A stretch of DNA of 64,000 nt from Bradyrhizobium sp. SZCCT0153 (GTDB lineage Bacteria; Pseudomonadota; Alphaproteobacteria; Rhizobiales; Xanthobacteraceae). A model generated the notes under the pieces. That model searched no databases, was not told where the DNA came from, and saw only the letters and a program-made list of their open reading frames with translations. Positions 9,142-19,400 of the stretch are shown piece by piece; position 1 is the first letter of the stretch; the number at the start of each line of letters is the position of its first letter. The position numbers were made by a program, and so were the translations under genes. Where the stretch lies: contig NZ_JAFCKS010000013.1 in the NCBI RefSeq assembly GCF_018129995.1, positions 41,254 through 105,253 on the forward strand. Reading direction: 5' to 3'.

Positions 9142-11238
9142 TCACTTGAAATTGTCCCAGCCCGGATCGGACGCAAAGCGTGCGCCGAATCGCTCGGCCA
9201 ATGCGCGCATGGTGGATACGACATTCTCCACCCCGCGCGTGCGCGCATAATTCAGCGGGCCACCACGGAACGGCGCATAGCCGGTGCCGAAGATCATGGC
9301 ACCGTCGACCGCATCGGCATCGTCGACGATGCCTTCACGAAGCGCCGCCACGCAGACATTGGACATCGGCAGCACCAGGCGGTCGATCATCTGGTCGGTG
9401 ACGCGCGGGCCGGTCTCGGGCAGCCGCGCCTTCACCGCCTTGCCGTCGTTCCAGACGTAAAAACCCTTACCGGTCTTACGGCCAAGTTCGCCCCTCGCGA
9501 CCTTCTCGCGCAGCCAGGATGGGGTCGGCGGCAGGAGATCGCCGAATTTGGTGCGCAGCATGTCGCCGACGTCGAGACAGATGTCGAGCCCGACCTGGTC
9601 GGCCAACTCGATCGGCCCCATAGGCATGCCGAACTGTTCGGCGGCGGCGTCGATCAGGCGCTGGTCGGTCTTCTCGTCCAGCATCACCATCGCTTCCAGC
9701 ATATAAGGCGTCAGCGCGCGGTTGACGAGGAAGCCGGGCGAGCTCTTCACGGGGAGCGGCAGGCGATCGATCGCGCCGACGAATGCGAGTGCCTGCTTCA
9801 GCACCTGTGCGTCGTTGCCGTCATGGCTGACGACCTCGACCAGCTGCAGCCGCGACACCGGGTTGAAAAAATGCAGGCCGACGAGGCGCTCCGGCCGCGC
9901 CAGCGTCGTGCGCAAATCCTGGAGCGGAATGCTCGAGGTGTTGGTCGCAAGGATCGCGCCCGGCTTCATCCGCGGTTCGAGGCCGGCATAGACCTTCTGC
10001 TTCAGTTCGAGCTTTTCCGGCACCGCCTCGATGATCAGATCGGCGTTGCGGACGCCCTCTCCGTCCATGTCCGGCATCAACCGGTCGAGCGCATCGCGCA
10101 CCTCGGTCGGCCTGCGGATGATCTTGCCATAGAGCTCGGCGGCACGCTTGACCGCGCCCGCGATCGGCTCGGCCTTCATGTCGGCCAGCGACACGCGCAG
10201 CCCCTGCCCGGCGCACCAGGCCGCGATGTCGCCGCCCATGGCGCCGGCGCCGATGACGTGGACATGCCTGATCGTGTTGCCGCTACCGGCCGCCTTCTTC
10301 ATCTGTTCGCGCAGGAAGAAGACGCGGATCAGATTCTGCGCGGTCGGCGTCACCATCAGCTTGGCGAACGAGGCCTGCTCCGCCTTCAGCATCGCGGCCT
10401 TGCTGCCGCCATGGGTCTCCCAGAGATCGATCAGCGCGTAAGGCGCCGGATAGCGCTCGCTCGACGCAGCCTTCGCGGCCTGCGAACGCATCCGCTTGGC
10501 GAGCAGCCCGCGCACAGGTCCGAAATTGGCCGCGCGCGTGAGCAAGCCCGGACGCACCCGCTTCAGGCGGCCGAACAGGGCATCCTTCACCGCGCCTCGG
10601 ACGTGGCGCTCCTGCGTCACGGTATCGACTAGGCCGAGCGATTTGGCGCGGCGCGCATCGATGGTGCGGCCGGTCAGCATCAGCGCCATCGACTGGGTCG
10701 GATTGACCAGCGCGGTGAAACGCACGGTGCCGCCGAGGCCGGGATGCAGGCCGAGCATCACCTCCGGAAAGCCGAACCGCGCGCCGTCGACGGCGATGCG
10801 CGACTGGCAGGCCAGCGCGACCTCGAGCCCGCCGCCGAGGCAAAAGCCGTGGATCACCGCGACCGTCGGCAGCTTCAGCGCCTCCAGATGATCGATCACC
10901 GCATGCGCGGCGCGGATGCGCGTCTCCACCATCTCGGGATCGGATGCGCCGCGGAATTCGTTGACGTCGGCCCCCGCAATGAAGCCGGAGGGTTTTGCCG
11001 AGCGGATCACGAGGCCGGCGGGACGCTCGGTCTCGATGGCCGCAAGCACGGCGTCGAACTCCTCCATCACGTCGGAGGAGAGCGTGTTGGCGCTGGCGTC
11101 GGCGCGGTCAAACAGCAGCCAGGCGACGCCGTCGGCATCGCGCGTCAGCTTGAAGTGCTTGAAGGCACCGTCTGCCGCCGGCGGCGGCCCGAGCTCCAGC
11201 ACGCGGTCGCCGAGCGCGGTCATGATCTTCGAATCCAT
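9142..11238 (-). CDS. fadJ: Bifunctional enoyl-CoA hydratase / 3-hydroxyacyl-CoA dehydrogenase
   Basis: 698 residues. The N-terminal crotonase domain (residues about 15-200) has the oxyanion-hole motifs SGFIAGADVNEF and GFCLGGGLEVALAC. The central Rossmann domain begins with VIGAGAMGGDIAAW, followed by the HAD C-terminal domain (GFLVNRALTPYMLEA) repeated to the end. Together they perform the second and third steps of beta-oxidation. It starts two bases after the thiolase gene, with its ribosome site inside that gene's end. Whether it is functionally FadB or FadJ cannot be decided from sequence alone. An in-frame upstream extension is rejected because it would lie inside the thiolase gene. Confidence 0.9.
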   Translation of the reverse strand: MDSKIMTALGDRVLELGPPPAADGAFKHFKLTRDADGVAWLLFDRADASANTLSSDVMEEFDAVLAAIETERPAGLVIRSAKPSGFIAGADVNEFRGASDPEMVETRIRAAHAVIDHLEALKLPTVAVIHGFCLGGGLEVALACQSRIAVDGARFGFPEVMLGLHPGLGGTVRFTALVNPTQSMALMLTGRTIDARRAKSLGLVDTVTQERHVRGAVKDALFGRLKRVRPGLLTRAANFGPVRGLLAKRMRSQAAKAASSERYPAPYALIDLWETHGGSKAAMLKAEQASFAKLMVTPTAQNLIRVFFLREQMKKAAGSGNTIRHVHVIGAGAMGGDIAAWCAGQGLRVSLADMKAEPIAGAVKRAAELYGKIIRRPTEVRDALDRLMPDMDGEGVRNADLIIEAVPEKLELKQKVYAGLEPRMKPGAILATNTSSIPLQDLRTTLARPERLVGLHFFNPVSRLQLVEVVSHDGNDAQVLKQALAFVGAIDRLPLPVKSSPGFLVNRALTPYMLEAMVMLDEKTDQRLIDAAAEQFGMPMGPIELADQVGLDICLDVGDMLRTKFGDLLPPTPSWLREKVARGELGRKTGKGFYVWNDGKAVKARLPETGPRVTDQMIDRLVLPMSNVCVAALREGIVDDADAVDGAMIFGTGYAPFRGGPLNYARTRGVENVVSTMRALAERFGARFASDPGWDNFK

Positions 11239-11240
11239 GG

Positions 11241-12524
11241 TCACACCGCCTCGATCAGCATGGCGCCGCCGAGCCCGCCGCCGATACATTCGGTGGCAAC
11301 ACCACGCCGCGTGCCGAGCCGCTTCATCGCATTGACCAGATGCAGCACGATACGGTTGCCGGAGGTGCCGACGGGATGGCCGAGCGAGATGGCGCCGCCA
11401 TCGACGTTGAGCTTGTCACGATCGATCTCGCCGGCGGCGCCGTCGAGCTTCAAAATCTCGCGGCAGAATTTGTCGTCGTTCCAGGCGGCGAGGCAGCCGA
11501 GCACTTGCGTGGCAAAAGCCTCGTTCAGCTCCCAGGTCTCGACGTCCTGAACCGAGAGGCCGTTGCGCTGGAGCATCGGCGTCGCCGACATCACGGGACC
11601 AAGCCCCATGATGGAAGGATCGAGCGCAGCCCAGTTGCTGTCGACGATGGCAGCCTTCGGCGTCAGCTTGTGCTTTGCGACCGCTGCGTCCGAGGCGAGG
11701 ATCACCCAGGAGGCGCCGTCGGTGATTTGCGAGGAGTTGCCGGCGGTGACCTGGCCCCAGGGACGCTCGAACACCGGCCGCAGTCTTGCGAGCGTCTCGG
11801 CCGTCGAGTCCGGACGCACACCATCGTCATGGTCGAAGAATTTGCCGTCGCGGGTGAACGCGGTCTCGACCTCGCCCTTCAGGAAACCCGCGCCTTGCGC
11901 ATGCGCGAGCCGGCGATGGCTCTCGGCGGCATAGGCGTCGGACTGCGCGCGGGTGATGCCGAAGAGATGGCCGACGACCTCTGCGGTTTGCCCCATGTTC
12001 AGTTCGGTGATGGGATCGGTCAGCCCGCGCTCGAGGCCGATGATCGGCTTGAGATAGCGTGGGCGCAGCTTGAAGGCCGCGGCAAGCTTCGCGGCCACGC
12101 CCTTGGCCGTGGCGAGGCCGGCGAACCAGCGCACGCCGGAATTCGGCCAGACCAGCGGCGCGTGGCTGAGCGCCTCGGTGCCGCCGGCGAGGATCATGTC
12201 GGCATGGCCTTCGCGGATGTAGCGGTAGGCGGTGTCGATCGACTGCATGCCGGAGCCGCAATTGATCTGCACGGTGAAGGCGACCAAGTCCTCGCCCATG
12301 CCGAGCCGCAGCGCCGCGACGCGGGCCGGATTCATCTCGTCCGCGATCACGTTGACGCAGCCGAGGATGACCTGGTCGAAATCATCAGGAGAAAACGGCT
12401 GCCGCGCCAGCAACGGCCGGCCGCATTGCACGGCCAGATCGACCGGCGTGAACGGTCCCGGCCCCGAACGCGCCTTCAGAAACGGCGTCCGGCTGCCGTC
12501 GACGATGAAAACCGGTCGTGCCAT
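11241..12524 (-). CDS. fadA: Acetyl-CoA acyltransferase (thiolase)
   Basis: 427-residue thiolase that cleaves 3-ketoacyl-CoA in the last step of beta-oxidation. The acyl-accepting cysteine is Cys89 in INCGSGMQS; the NEAFA, GHPVGTSGNR and CIGGGLGGAM motifs supply the other catalytic residues. Length and motif spacing fit the FadI/FadA group. Its ATG overlaps the stop of the acyl-CoA dehydrogenase gene (ATGA) and its stop lies two bases before the FadJ-like gene, so the three are translated as a unit. Confidence 0.92.
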   Translation of the reverse strand: MARPVFIVDGSRTPFLKARSGPGPFTPVDLAVQCGRPLLARQPFSPDDFDQVILGCVNVIADEMNPARVAALRLGMGEDLVAFTVQINCGSGMQSIDTAYRYIREGHADMILAGGTEALSHAPLVWPNSGVRWFAGLATAKGVAAKLAAAFKLRPRYLKPIIGLERGLTDPITELNMGQTAEVVGHLFGITRAQSDAYAAESHRRLAHAQGAGFLKGEVETAFTRDGKFFDHDDGVRPDSTAETLARLRPVFERPWGQVTAGNSSQITDGASWVILASDAAVAKHKLTPKAAIVDSNWAALDPSIMGLGPVMSATPMLQRNGLSVQDVETWELNEAFATQVLGCLAAWNDDKFCREILKLDGAAGEIDRDKLNVDGGAISLGHPVGTSGNRIVLHLVNAMKRLGTRRGVATECIGGGLGGAMLIEAV

Positions 12525-14791
12525 CAGCTCGCCGCCCTCTGCTCACCGAGTTCCTGGAAGAACTGATGCACGTCGCCGGTTTTCTTGTAAATCGGCGACA
12601 GCGCCTCCGGCGCAAAATCGTCGACCTCGATCACTTTTGCGACGGCTTCGCGGGCCGCTGCAAGCTGCTCGCCTTCGGCCTGCGTGATCACGCCCTTGGC
12701 GACCGCCTCCTTCCAATCGCTCAAATGCGCCGCGCGCATGCGTTTGGCGATCGCATCGGTTCCGACAGCCAGCTTGAACGCGCGCTCGAGCCGGGCAAAG
12801 CCGCCGTCGTCATCGACATGGGCCAGATCCGGCGTAAGGCGCTCGCGCGCAGCCGAAGGCTCTAGCACGATGCCTGCACATTGGTGCACGACGCGGTCGG
12901 AGGGGCCGAGCACGCGGGCGCCGAACGGCTGAACCACGAGCTTGAGGAAGATCGCGACAAAGCGGTTGGGCAGGTTGGCGAGAATCTCGGCAAGCCGGTT
13001 CTCGATGGTCTTGAAGCCGGTCGCCATGCACCATTCCAGCGCGGCAAAATCCTCCTTCTGCCGCCCTTCGTCCTGCCAGCGCTTTAGCGCGGCGGAGAGC
13101 AGATAGAGCTCGGAGAGAATGTCGCCGAAGCGCGCCGAGAGCATCTCCTTGCGCTTCAGTGCGCCGCCGAGCGTGAGCAATGCCATGTCGGCACAGAGCG
13201 CAAATGCCGCCGAATAGCGCGCGAGCTGGCGATAGAACGGCGTCGCGTCGCCGGCATCCGGCGCCAGCGCAAACGCGCCAAACGTCCAGCTCCGGCCGAA
13301 GGCGCGGAGCAGCGTCTGAAAACTATGGCTGACATGTTTCCAGAACGCCTTGTCGAAGGCGGCGAGCCCGCGCTCGTGGTCGGTGTCGGCGAGCGCGTTC
13401 ATCTCTTCGAGGAGATAAGGATGCGCGCGGATGGCACCCTGCCCGAACACGATGAGGTTGCGGGTGAGGATGTTGGCGCCTTCCACGGTGATGCCGACCG
13501 GCACGGCGCGGTGCAGATTGCCGAGATAGTTTTGCGGACCGTCAATCACGGCCTTGCCGCCATGGATGTCCATGGCGTCGTCGACCGCCGTCCGCATCCG
13601 CTCGGTCGCATGCAGCTTCATGATGCCGGAGATGACGGCGGGATGGACGCCGGCATTGAGCGCCGCGCAGGTCAGCCGGCGCGCCGCGTCGAGCTGATAG
13701 GCGGTCGCGACGATGCGCGCGAGCGGCTCCTCGACGCCTTCGAATTTGGAGATCGAGATACCGAACTGCTCGCGGATGCGGGCATAGGCGCCGGTGGTGC
13801 GGGCAGCGTAGGCGGCACCGGCGGCGGACAGCGACGGCAGCGAGATGCCGCGGCCGGCGGCGAGCGCCGTCATCAGCATCTTCCAGCCCTGACCGAGGCG
13901 CTCTTGGCCGCCGATGACGTAATCGAGTGGAATGAAGACGTCGCGGCCCCAGTTCGGGCCGTTCTGGAAGACCTGCATCGACGGCAGGTGGCGTTTGCCG
14001 ATCTCGACGCCGGGCAGGTTGGTCGGGATCAGCGCCACGCTGATGCCGAGCTCGTGCTGGCTTCCGACCAGATGATCGGGATCATAGGCCTTGAAGGCAA
14101 GGCCGAGCAGCGTCGCGACGGGACCGAGCGTGATGTAGCGCTTGTGCCAGTTGAGCTTGAGACCCAGCACCTCGCGGCCTTCGAAGGTGCCCTTGCAGAT
14201 GATGCCGGTGTCGATCATCGAGGCGGCGTCGGAGCCGGCCTCGGGGCTGGTGAGGCCGAAGCAGGGAATGTCGCGGCCGTCGGCCAGCCGCGGCAGCCAG
14301 CGTTCCTGCTGCTCCTTGGTGCCGAAGCGCATCAGGAGTTCGCCGGGCCCGAGCGAGTTCGGCACCATCACGGTGACGGCCGCGGCGATCGAGCGGGTCG
14401 AGATCTTGCGCACCACTTCCGAATGCGCATAGGGCGAGAAGCCGAGGCCGCCGTACTCCTTCGGAATGATCATGCCGAAGAACTTTTCGCGCTTGACGAA
14501 GTGCCAGACATCGGGCGGCAGGTCTCGCCATTCCCAAAAGATCTTCCACTCGTCGAGCATGGCGCAGAGCTCGTCGACGGGGCCGTTCAGGAAAGCCCGC
14601 TCCTCGTCCGTCAGCGTTGCCTGCGGGACCTTCAGCAGCTTCGACCAGTCGGGATTGCCGGTGAAGAGGTCGGCGTCCCACCAGACGTCACCGGCCTCCA
14701 GTGCCTCGCGCTCGGTATCCGACATCGCCGGCAGCACGCCGCGCGCCCAGGAGAAGATCGGCTTTGTGATGGTGTCGCGGCGGAAGCTCAT
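12524..14791 (-). CDS. fadE: Acyl-CoA dehydrogenase, large FadE type
   Basis: 755-residue flavoprotein for the first step of beta-oxidation. The N-terminal and middle acyl-CoA dehydrogenase domains span about residues 60-430 (PKEYGGLGFSPYAHSEVV, CFGLTSPEAGSD, DAMDIHGGKAVIDGP), and a C-terminal extension of about 300 residues resembles the DUF1974 region of E. coli FadE. I start at the ATG at 14791; 72 more in-frame codons upstream are Pro/Arg-rich and cover a repeat-bearing intergenic region. It is the first gene of fadE-fadA-fadJ-thioesterase. Confidence 0.88.
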   Translation of the reverse strand: MSFRRDTITKPIFSWARGVLPAMSDTEREALEAGDVWWDADLFTGNPDWSKLLKVPQATLTDEERAFLNGPVDELCAMLDEWKIFWEWRDLPPDVWHFVKREKFFGMIIPKEYGGLGFSPYAHSEVVRKISTRSIAAAVTVMVPNSLGPGELLMRFGTKEQQERWLPRLADGRDIPCFGLTSPEAGSDAASMIDTGIICKGTFEGREVLGLKLNWHKRYITLGPVATLLGLAFKAYDPDHLVGSQHELGISVALIPTNLPGVEIGKRHLPSMQVFQNGPNWGRDVFIPLDYVIGGQERLGQGWKMLMTALAAGRGISLPSLSAAGAAYAARTTGAYARIREQFGISISKFEGVEEPLARIVATAYQLDAARRLTCAALNAGVHPAVISGIMKLHATERMRTAVDDAMDIHGGKAVIDGPQNYLGNLHRAVPVGITVEGANILTRNLIVFGQGAIRAHPYLLEEMNALADTDHERGLAAFDKAFWKHVSHSFQTLLRAFGRSWTFGAFALAPDAGDATPFYRQLARYSAAFALCADMALLTLGGALKRKEMLSARFGDILSELYLLSAALKRWQDEGRQKEDFAALEWCMATGFKTIENRLAEILANLPNRFVAIFLKLVVQPFGARVLGPSDRVVHQCAGIVLEPSAARERLTPDLAHVDDDGGFARLERAFKLAVGTDAIAKRMRAAHLSDWKEAVAKGVITQAEGEQLAAAREAVAKVIEVDDFAPEALSPIYKKTGDVHQFFQELGEQRAAS

Positions 14792-14958
14792 GGCGGACCT
14801 CATGCATCGGCGCGGTTTCGGGCATTTTAGCTGAAAGTGGCCGGCGGGGGTGAACACTTCACCCGCAAAATTGACGCGGCCGGGCGGCCGCCCAGGGCCA
14901 TAACGGCCGGGGCGTGGTGGCAGTTCCGGGAGGGGGAATGGAGGAGATGGCTCCACAT

Positions 14959-15059
14959 CGTCATTCCGGGGCGCGCCGTCAGGCGCGAGCCCGGAATCCA
15001 TACTCACGATCGTGGCTGTGGATTCCGGACTCGACGCTACGCGTCGCCCCGGAATGACG
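14959..15059. repeat. Nested palindromic intergenic repeat
   Basis: A perfect 15-base outer inverted repeat (CGTCATTCCGGGGCG at 14959-14973, its complement at 15045-15059) encloses a perfect 10-base inner pair (CCGGAATCCA at 14991-15000, TGGATTCCGG at 15019-15028). It forms a long cruciform or RNA hairpin between the divergent-looking ends of the flavin reductase and fadE. The same core occurs at 8261-8301 and as a half copy near 15789, which marks a dispersed family. Confidence 0.75.
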
Positions 15060-15083
15060 TGTGGAGAGAGCGGTGGCGCGGCC

Positions 15084-15707
15084 TTAATCCGGCCGAACCA
15101 TCTCGAACATGTTTTCCGGCTTGATCTCGAAATAATCGCCGCGGCGGCCGGCCCGGACGATCGGGCGGGCGGCGGCGGTCTGGTAGACGCCGTCCTTGAT
15201 CATGGCCTTGTCGATGTGGACGGCGACGACCTCGCCGAGCGTCAGCCAGGCATCGGCTTCCCTGCCGTCGGCGCCCTTGAGCCGGACGATGTCGGACACC
15301 TTGCACTCGAAGGCGACGGGGCTCTCGCCGACCCGCGGCACGTTGACGAGCCTGCCGGGCACGGCGGTCAGGCCCGCGATCTCGAACTCGTCGACCTCGG
15401 GCCCGACGTGGGCCGCAGTGGCGTTCATGTGCCTGGCGAGATCCATCGTCGCAAGATTCCAGACGAACTCGCCGGTCTGCTGGATGTTCTCGACCGAGTC
15501 CTTCCAGTTGGTGGAGGAGAAGCCGATGATCGGCGGCACGTAAGCGAAGGCGTTGAAGAAGCTGTAGGGCGCCAGATTGACGTGGCCCTTGCTGTCCCGG
15601 GAGGAGATCCAGCCGATCGGACGCGGCGCGATGATGGCGTTGAAGGGATCGTGCTTGAGGCCGTGGCCCTGGGCGGGCTCGTAAAAATAGAGGTCTTTGT
15701 CGGTCAC
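15084..15707 (-). CDS. Flavin reductase-like FMN-binding protein
   Basis: 207 residues with the FMN-binding split-barrel fold (DPFNAIIAPRPIGWISSRDS, NLAPYSFFNAFAYVPPIIGF, then WNLATMDLARHMNATAAH). Members reduce flavin for a partner mono-oxygenase or act as small flavoproteins; no partner is evident nearby. I chose the GTG at 15707 because AAGGAAA sits six bases upstream; an in-frame ATG 21 bases earlier lacks a ribosome site. It is a stand-alone gene between two repeat-rich gaps. Confidence 0.82.
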   Translation of the reverse strand: MTDKDLYFYEPAQGHGLKHDPFNAIIAPRPIGWISSRDSKGHVNLAPYSFFNAFAYVPPIIGFSSTNWKDSVENIQQTGEFVWNLATMDLARHMNATAAHVGPEVDEFEIAGLTAVPGRLVNVPRVGESPVAFECKVSDIVRLKGADGREADAWLTLGEVVAVHIDKAMIKDGVYQTAAARPIVRAGRRGDYFEIKPENMFEMVRPD

Positions 15708-15722
15708 GCGCTGTTTCCTTCT

Positions 15723-15753
15723 CGTCATTGAGAGCGCAGCGCCCGCAATGACG
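15723..15753. repeat. Small palindromic repeat
   Basis: CGTCATTG at 15723-15730 and CAATGACG at 15746-15753 form an 8-base perfect stem. A half copy of the larger CGTCATTCCGGGG element follows at about 15789. Both lie upstream of the flavin reductase gene and downstream of tetR. Confidence 0.5.
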
Positions 15754-15836
15754 GAGCTTGTTGATCCGTCCTGGCCCGCCACCAGCCCGTCATTCCGGGG
15801 CCGTCGGCCTGCTTATAGGGGAAAATCCAGCGCCCG

Positions 15837-16436
15837 TCAGCGGCGCGGCGACAGACCCGCGATGACGAAATCGATCATCTGGTCAATGGTCGGGCCCGGC
15901 TTGGTGGCGCACTGGGCGATCATCTGGGGGTGGAAGAAGCGCATCATCGCGGTGCTGGCGCACAGCGCGGACAGTTGCAGGTCGGGCACCTCGAACTCGC
16001 CGGAGGCCACGCCTTGCGCGATCATCTGGCCGATCATTCCGGCGATACATTCCATATGGGCCACACAGACGTCCCAGTCCTCCTGCATGGCGATCTCGAC
16101 CATCTCATGCAGCTTGTTGTCGCCGACATAGCGCTCGGTGTTCATGCGATGAACGGTGGTCAGCAGTTCGCGGAAGCGCTCCAGCACCGGCCCGGACCTC
16201 GCCACGATCCGCTGCGCATCGAGCTCGACCTCGCCCATCAGCGAACGGGCCACCGCTTGATGAATCGCCTTCTTCGATTCGAAGAAGCGATAGACGTTGG
16301 CGGGGCTCATCCGCAGTTCTTTGGCGATGTCGCCGACCGTGGTCTTCTGGTAGCCGATCTGGCGAAACAGCCGCTCTGCCACCTCGAGGATACGATCCCG
16401 GGTGTCGCCTTCGATATGTTCCGCAACCAGTGTCAT
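15837..16436 (-). CDS. TetR/AcrR-family repressor of the RND efflux operon
   Basis: 199 residues. The N-terminal TetR helix-turn-helix (ILEVAERLFRQIGYQKTTVG, DIAKELRMSPANVYRFFESK) is followed by a helical ligand-binding domain. It lies 34 bases after the RND permease gene on the same strand, as the last gene of that operon, so it most likely represses the efflux operon and itself. The inverted repeat at 20942-20972 upstream of the adaptor gene is a candidate target. Confidence 0.85.
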   Translation of the reverse strand: MTLVAEHIEGDTRDRILEVAERLFRQIGYQKTTVGDIAKELRMSPANVYRFFESKKAIHQAVARSLMGEVELDAQRIVARSGPVLERFRELLTTVHRMNTERYVGDNKLHEMVEIAMQEDWDVCVAHMECIAGMIGQMIAQGVASGEFEVPDLQLSALCASTAMMRFFHPQMIAQCATKPGPTIDQMIDFVIAGLSPRR

Positions 16437-16470
16437 TTGTCAGGACTCGTCAATCAGCACTACTTCTCAC

Positions 16471-19400
16471 TTATTCAGCTGCCTCAGCAAGCGGAATTGC
16501 GGGATGCTCATCGCTGCCATGCTGCAGCGCGGCAGGCGGCTCGGCAGAACCAGCTTCATCCAGGCTCTTGCGGAACCACAGGGCGTAAAGGCCCGGCAGG
16601 TACAGGAGCGTCAGGAAGGTCGCAACGAACAGGCCGCCCATGATGGTGATCGCCATCGGCCCCCAGAACGCCGAGCGCGACAGCGGGATCATCGCGAGGA
16701 TCGCCGCAAGCGCCGTCAGCACCACCGGACGGGCACGGCGGACGGTCGCCTCCACGATCGCCTCGCGGCGGGTGAGGCCGTGCGAGACGTCGGTCTCGAT
16801 CTGGTCCACCAGGATCACGGTATTGCGCATGATCATGCCGGCGAGCGCGATCAGGCCGAGCAGCGCCACGAAGCCGAACGGGGCATTGGCGACGTTGAGC
16901 CCGAGCGAGGCGCCGACGATGCCGAGCGGCGCGGTCAGGAACACCAGGATCAGGCGCGAGAAGCTCTGGAGCTGGAACATCAGCAGCGTCAGCATCACCA
17001 TGACCATCAGCGGAAAGAGGATGAAGATCGAGGCGTTGCCCTTGGCCGATTCCTCGAACGCGCCGCCCGCCTCGATGCGGTAGGCCGGCTCGAGGTGATC
17101 CTGGATCGCCTTCAGCTTGGGCACGATCTGGCCGGTGACATCAGGCGCCTGCACGCCGTCGACGACGTCGGAGCGAACGGTGATCGCCATGTCGCGGTTA
17201 CGCCGCCACATGATCGGCTCCTCATGGGAGTATTCGATCTTGGCGATCTGCTGGAGCGGCACGGCAACGCCGCCCCGCGAGGTGATGGTGAGATCGCCGA
17301 CTGCGCCGAGGTCGAGACGTTCGGACGGGACGGCCCGCGCGACGACGCCGACCTTCTCGATCCCGTCGCGCACGGTCGTGACCTGCGAACCCGAGATCAG
17401 CATCGACAGCGCCTGCGAGACGTCCTGCGGCGTCAGGCCCATGGCGCGGGCACGATCCTGGTCGACGACGAGCTTGAGGTAAGGCGATTGCTCGTTCCAG
17501 TCGAGCTGGACGTCCTTGACGCTCTTGTTCTGGCGCATGACGTCGCGGACCTGGTAGGCGATCTCGCGCACCTTGTTGGCGTCGGGGCCGATCACCCGGA
17601 ACTGCACGGGGAAGCCGACGGGCGGGCCGAAATTGAAGCGGTCGACGCGCACGCGGGCCTCGTTGAGTGCGCCATCGGCAACGGCGCCTTCAAGCTTGGC
17701 CTTGATGCGCTCGCGCGCTTCGACGCCCTTTGCGACGATGACGATTTCGGCAAAAGCCTCGTTCGGAAGCTGCGGATTGAGGCCGAGCCAGAACCGCGGC
17801 GAGCCCTGCCCGACATAGGCCGTGTAGGTCTCGATGTCCTTGTCGTCCTTGAGCAGCGTCTCGGCCTCCTTCACCGCCTTTTCCGTGACGTTGAAGGCGG
17901 TGCCTTCAGGCAGGCGCAGCTGGAGGAAAAGCTCGGGCCGCTCCGACAGCGGGAAGAACTGCTGCTGGACGTGGCCGAAGCCGACGATGGAGGCGACGAA
18001 GACGCCGACGGTCGCGGCCACCACGGTGATGCGGTGATTGACGCACCATTGCACGATGGCGCGCAGGCCCCGGTACATGCGGGTCTCGTAGACCGCGTGC
18101 GGATCGTGATTGTGGTGCACCTTGATGTTGGGCAGCAGCATGACGCCGATATAGGGCGTGAAGATCACCGCCACGAACCAGGACGCGACCAGCGCGATCG
18201 CCACGATCCAGAAGATGCTGCCGGCATACTCGCCGACCGCGGAATTGGCAAAGCCGATGGGGAGGAAGCCAGCGGCCGTGACCAGCGTCCCCGTGAGCAT
18301 CGGAAACGCGGTTGATTCCCAGGCAAAGGACGCCGCGCGCATGCGGTCCCAGCCCTGCTCCATCTTCACCACCATCATCTCGACCGCGATGATGGCGTCA
18401 TCCACCAGCAGGCCGAGCGCGATGATCAGCGCACCCAGCGTGATGCGATGCAGGTCGAGCGACATCGTGTTCATGACGACGAAGACGATGCCGAGCACCA
18501 GCGGCACCGAGAGCGCGACGACGATGCCGGTACGCCAGCCGAGCGCCAGGAACGACACGAACAGCACGATGACGAGGGCTTCCATGAAGGAGTGCACGAA
18601 CTCGCCGACGGCGTGCTCGACCACCTTGGGCTGGTCGGCGATCAGCTTGACGTCGATGCCCTGCGGCACCGCCTTCATGAATTCAGCCGTCGCCTTCTCG
18701 ACCTCCTTGCCGAGATCGAGGATGTTGGCGCCCTTGGCGGTGACGACGCCGATGCCGATCGCGGCCTTGCCTTCCTGCCGCACGACGAAGCTCGGCGGAT
18801 CGACATAGCCGTGGGTGACAGTGGCGATATCGCCGAGGCGGAACACGCGGCCGTTGCTCTCGACCGGGGTCTCGGCCACGGCCTTGGCGCCGTCGAGCGC
18901 GCCGGTGACGCGCAACGGCACACGCTGCGACGAGGTCTCGACCGTGCCGGCCGGCGTCACGTTGTTCTGCTTGGCGAGCGAATCGAACAGCGCCTGCGGC
19001 GTGATGCCGAGGGTGGCGAGCTTGGCGTGGGAGAATTCGACGAAGATGCGTTCATCCTGGTTGCCGTAGACGTCGACCTTGGTCACGCCGGGCACCTTCA
19101 GCAGGCGCTGACGGAAGCCTTCGGAGACCTTCTTGAGCTGGGCATAGTCGGCGCCGTCGCCGGTCATCATGTAGAGGATGGAATCGACGTCGGAGAACTC
19201 GTCGTTGACGACCGGTCCGAGAATCCCTGATGGCAACTGGCCCTGCACGTCGACCAGCTTCTTGCGCAGGAGATAGAAGAGATAGGGCACCTCCTTCGGC
19301 GGCGTCGAATCGCGGAAGGTGACCTGGAGCGCGGTGAAGCCGGGCTTGGAATAGGTCTGCACCTTCTCGAAGTACGGCAGCTCCTGGATCTTCTTCTCGA

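Noticed and set aside
14792..15007. In-frame 72-codon N-terminal extension of the acyl-CoA dehydrogenase
   Set aside because: Pro/Arg-rich, spans the palindromic repeat, and the family length fits the ATG at 14791.
16402..18315. A 637-codon plus-strand frame antisense to the RND pump
   Set aside because: Composition dominated by His/Arg/Asp/Gly as expected for an antisense frame.
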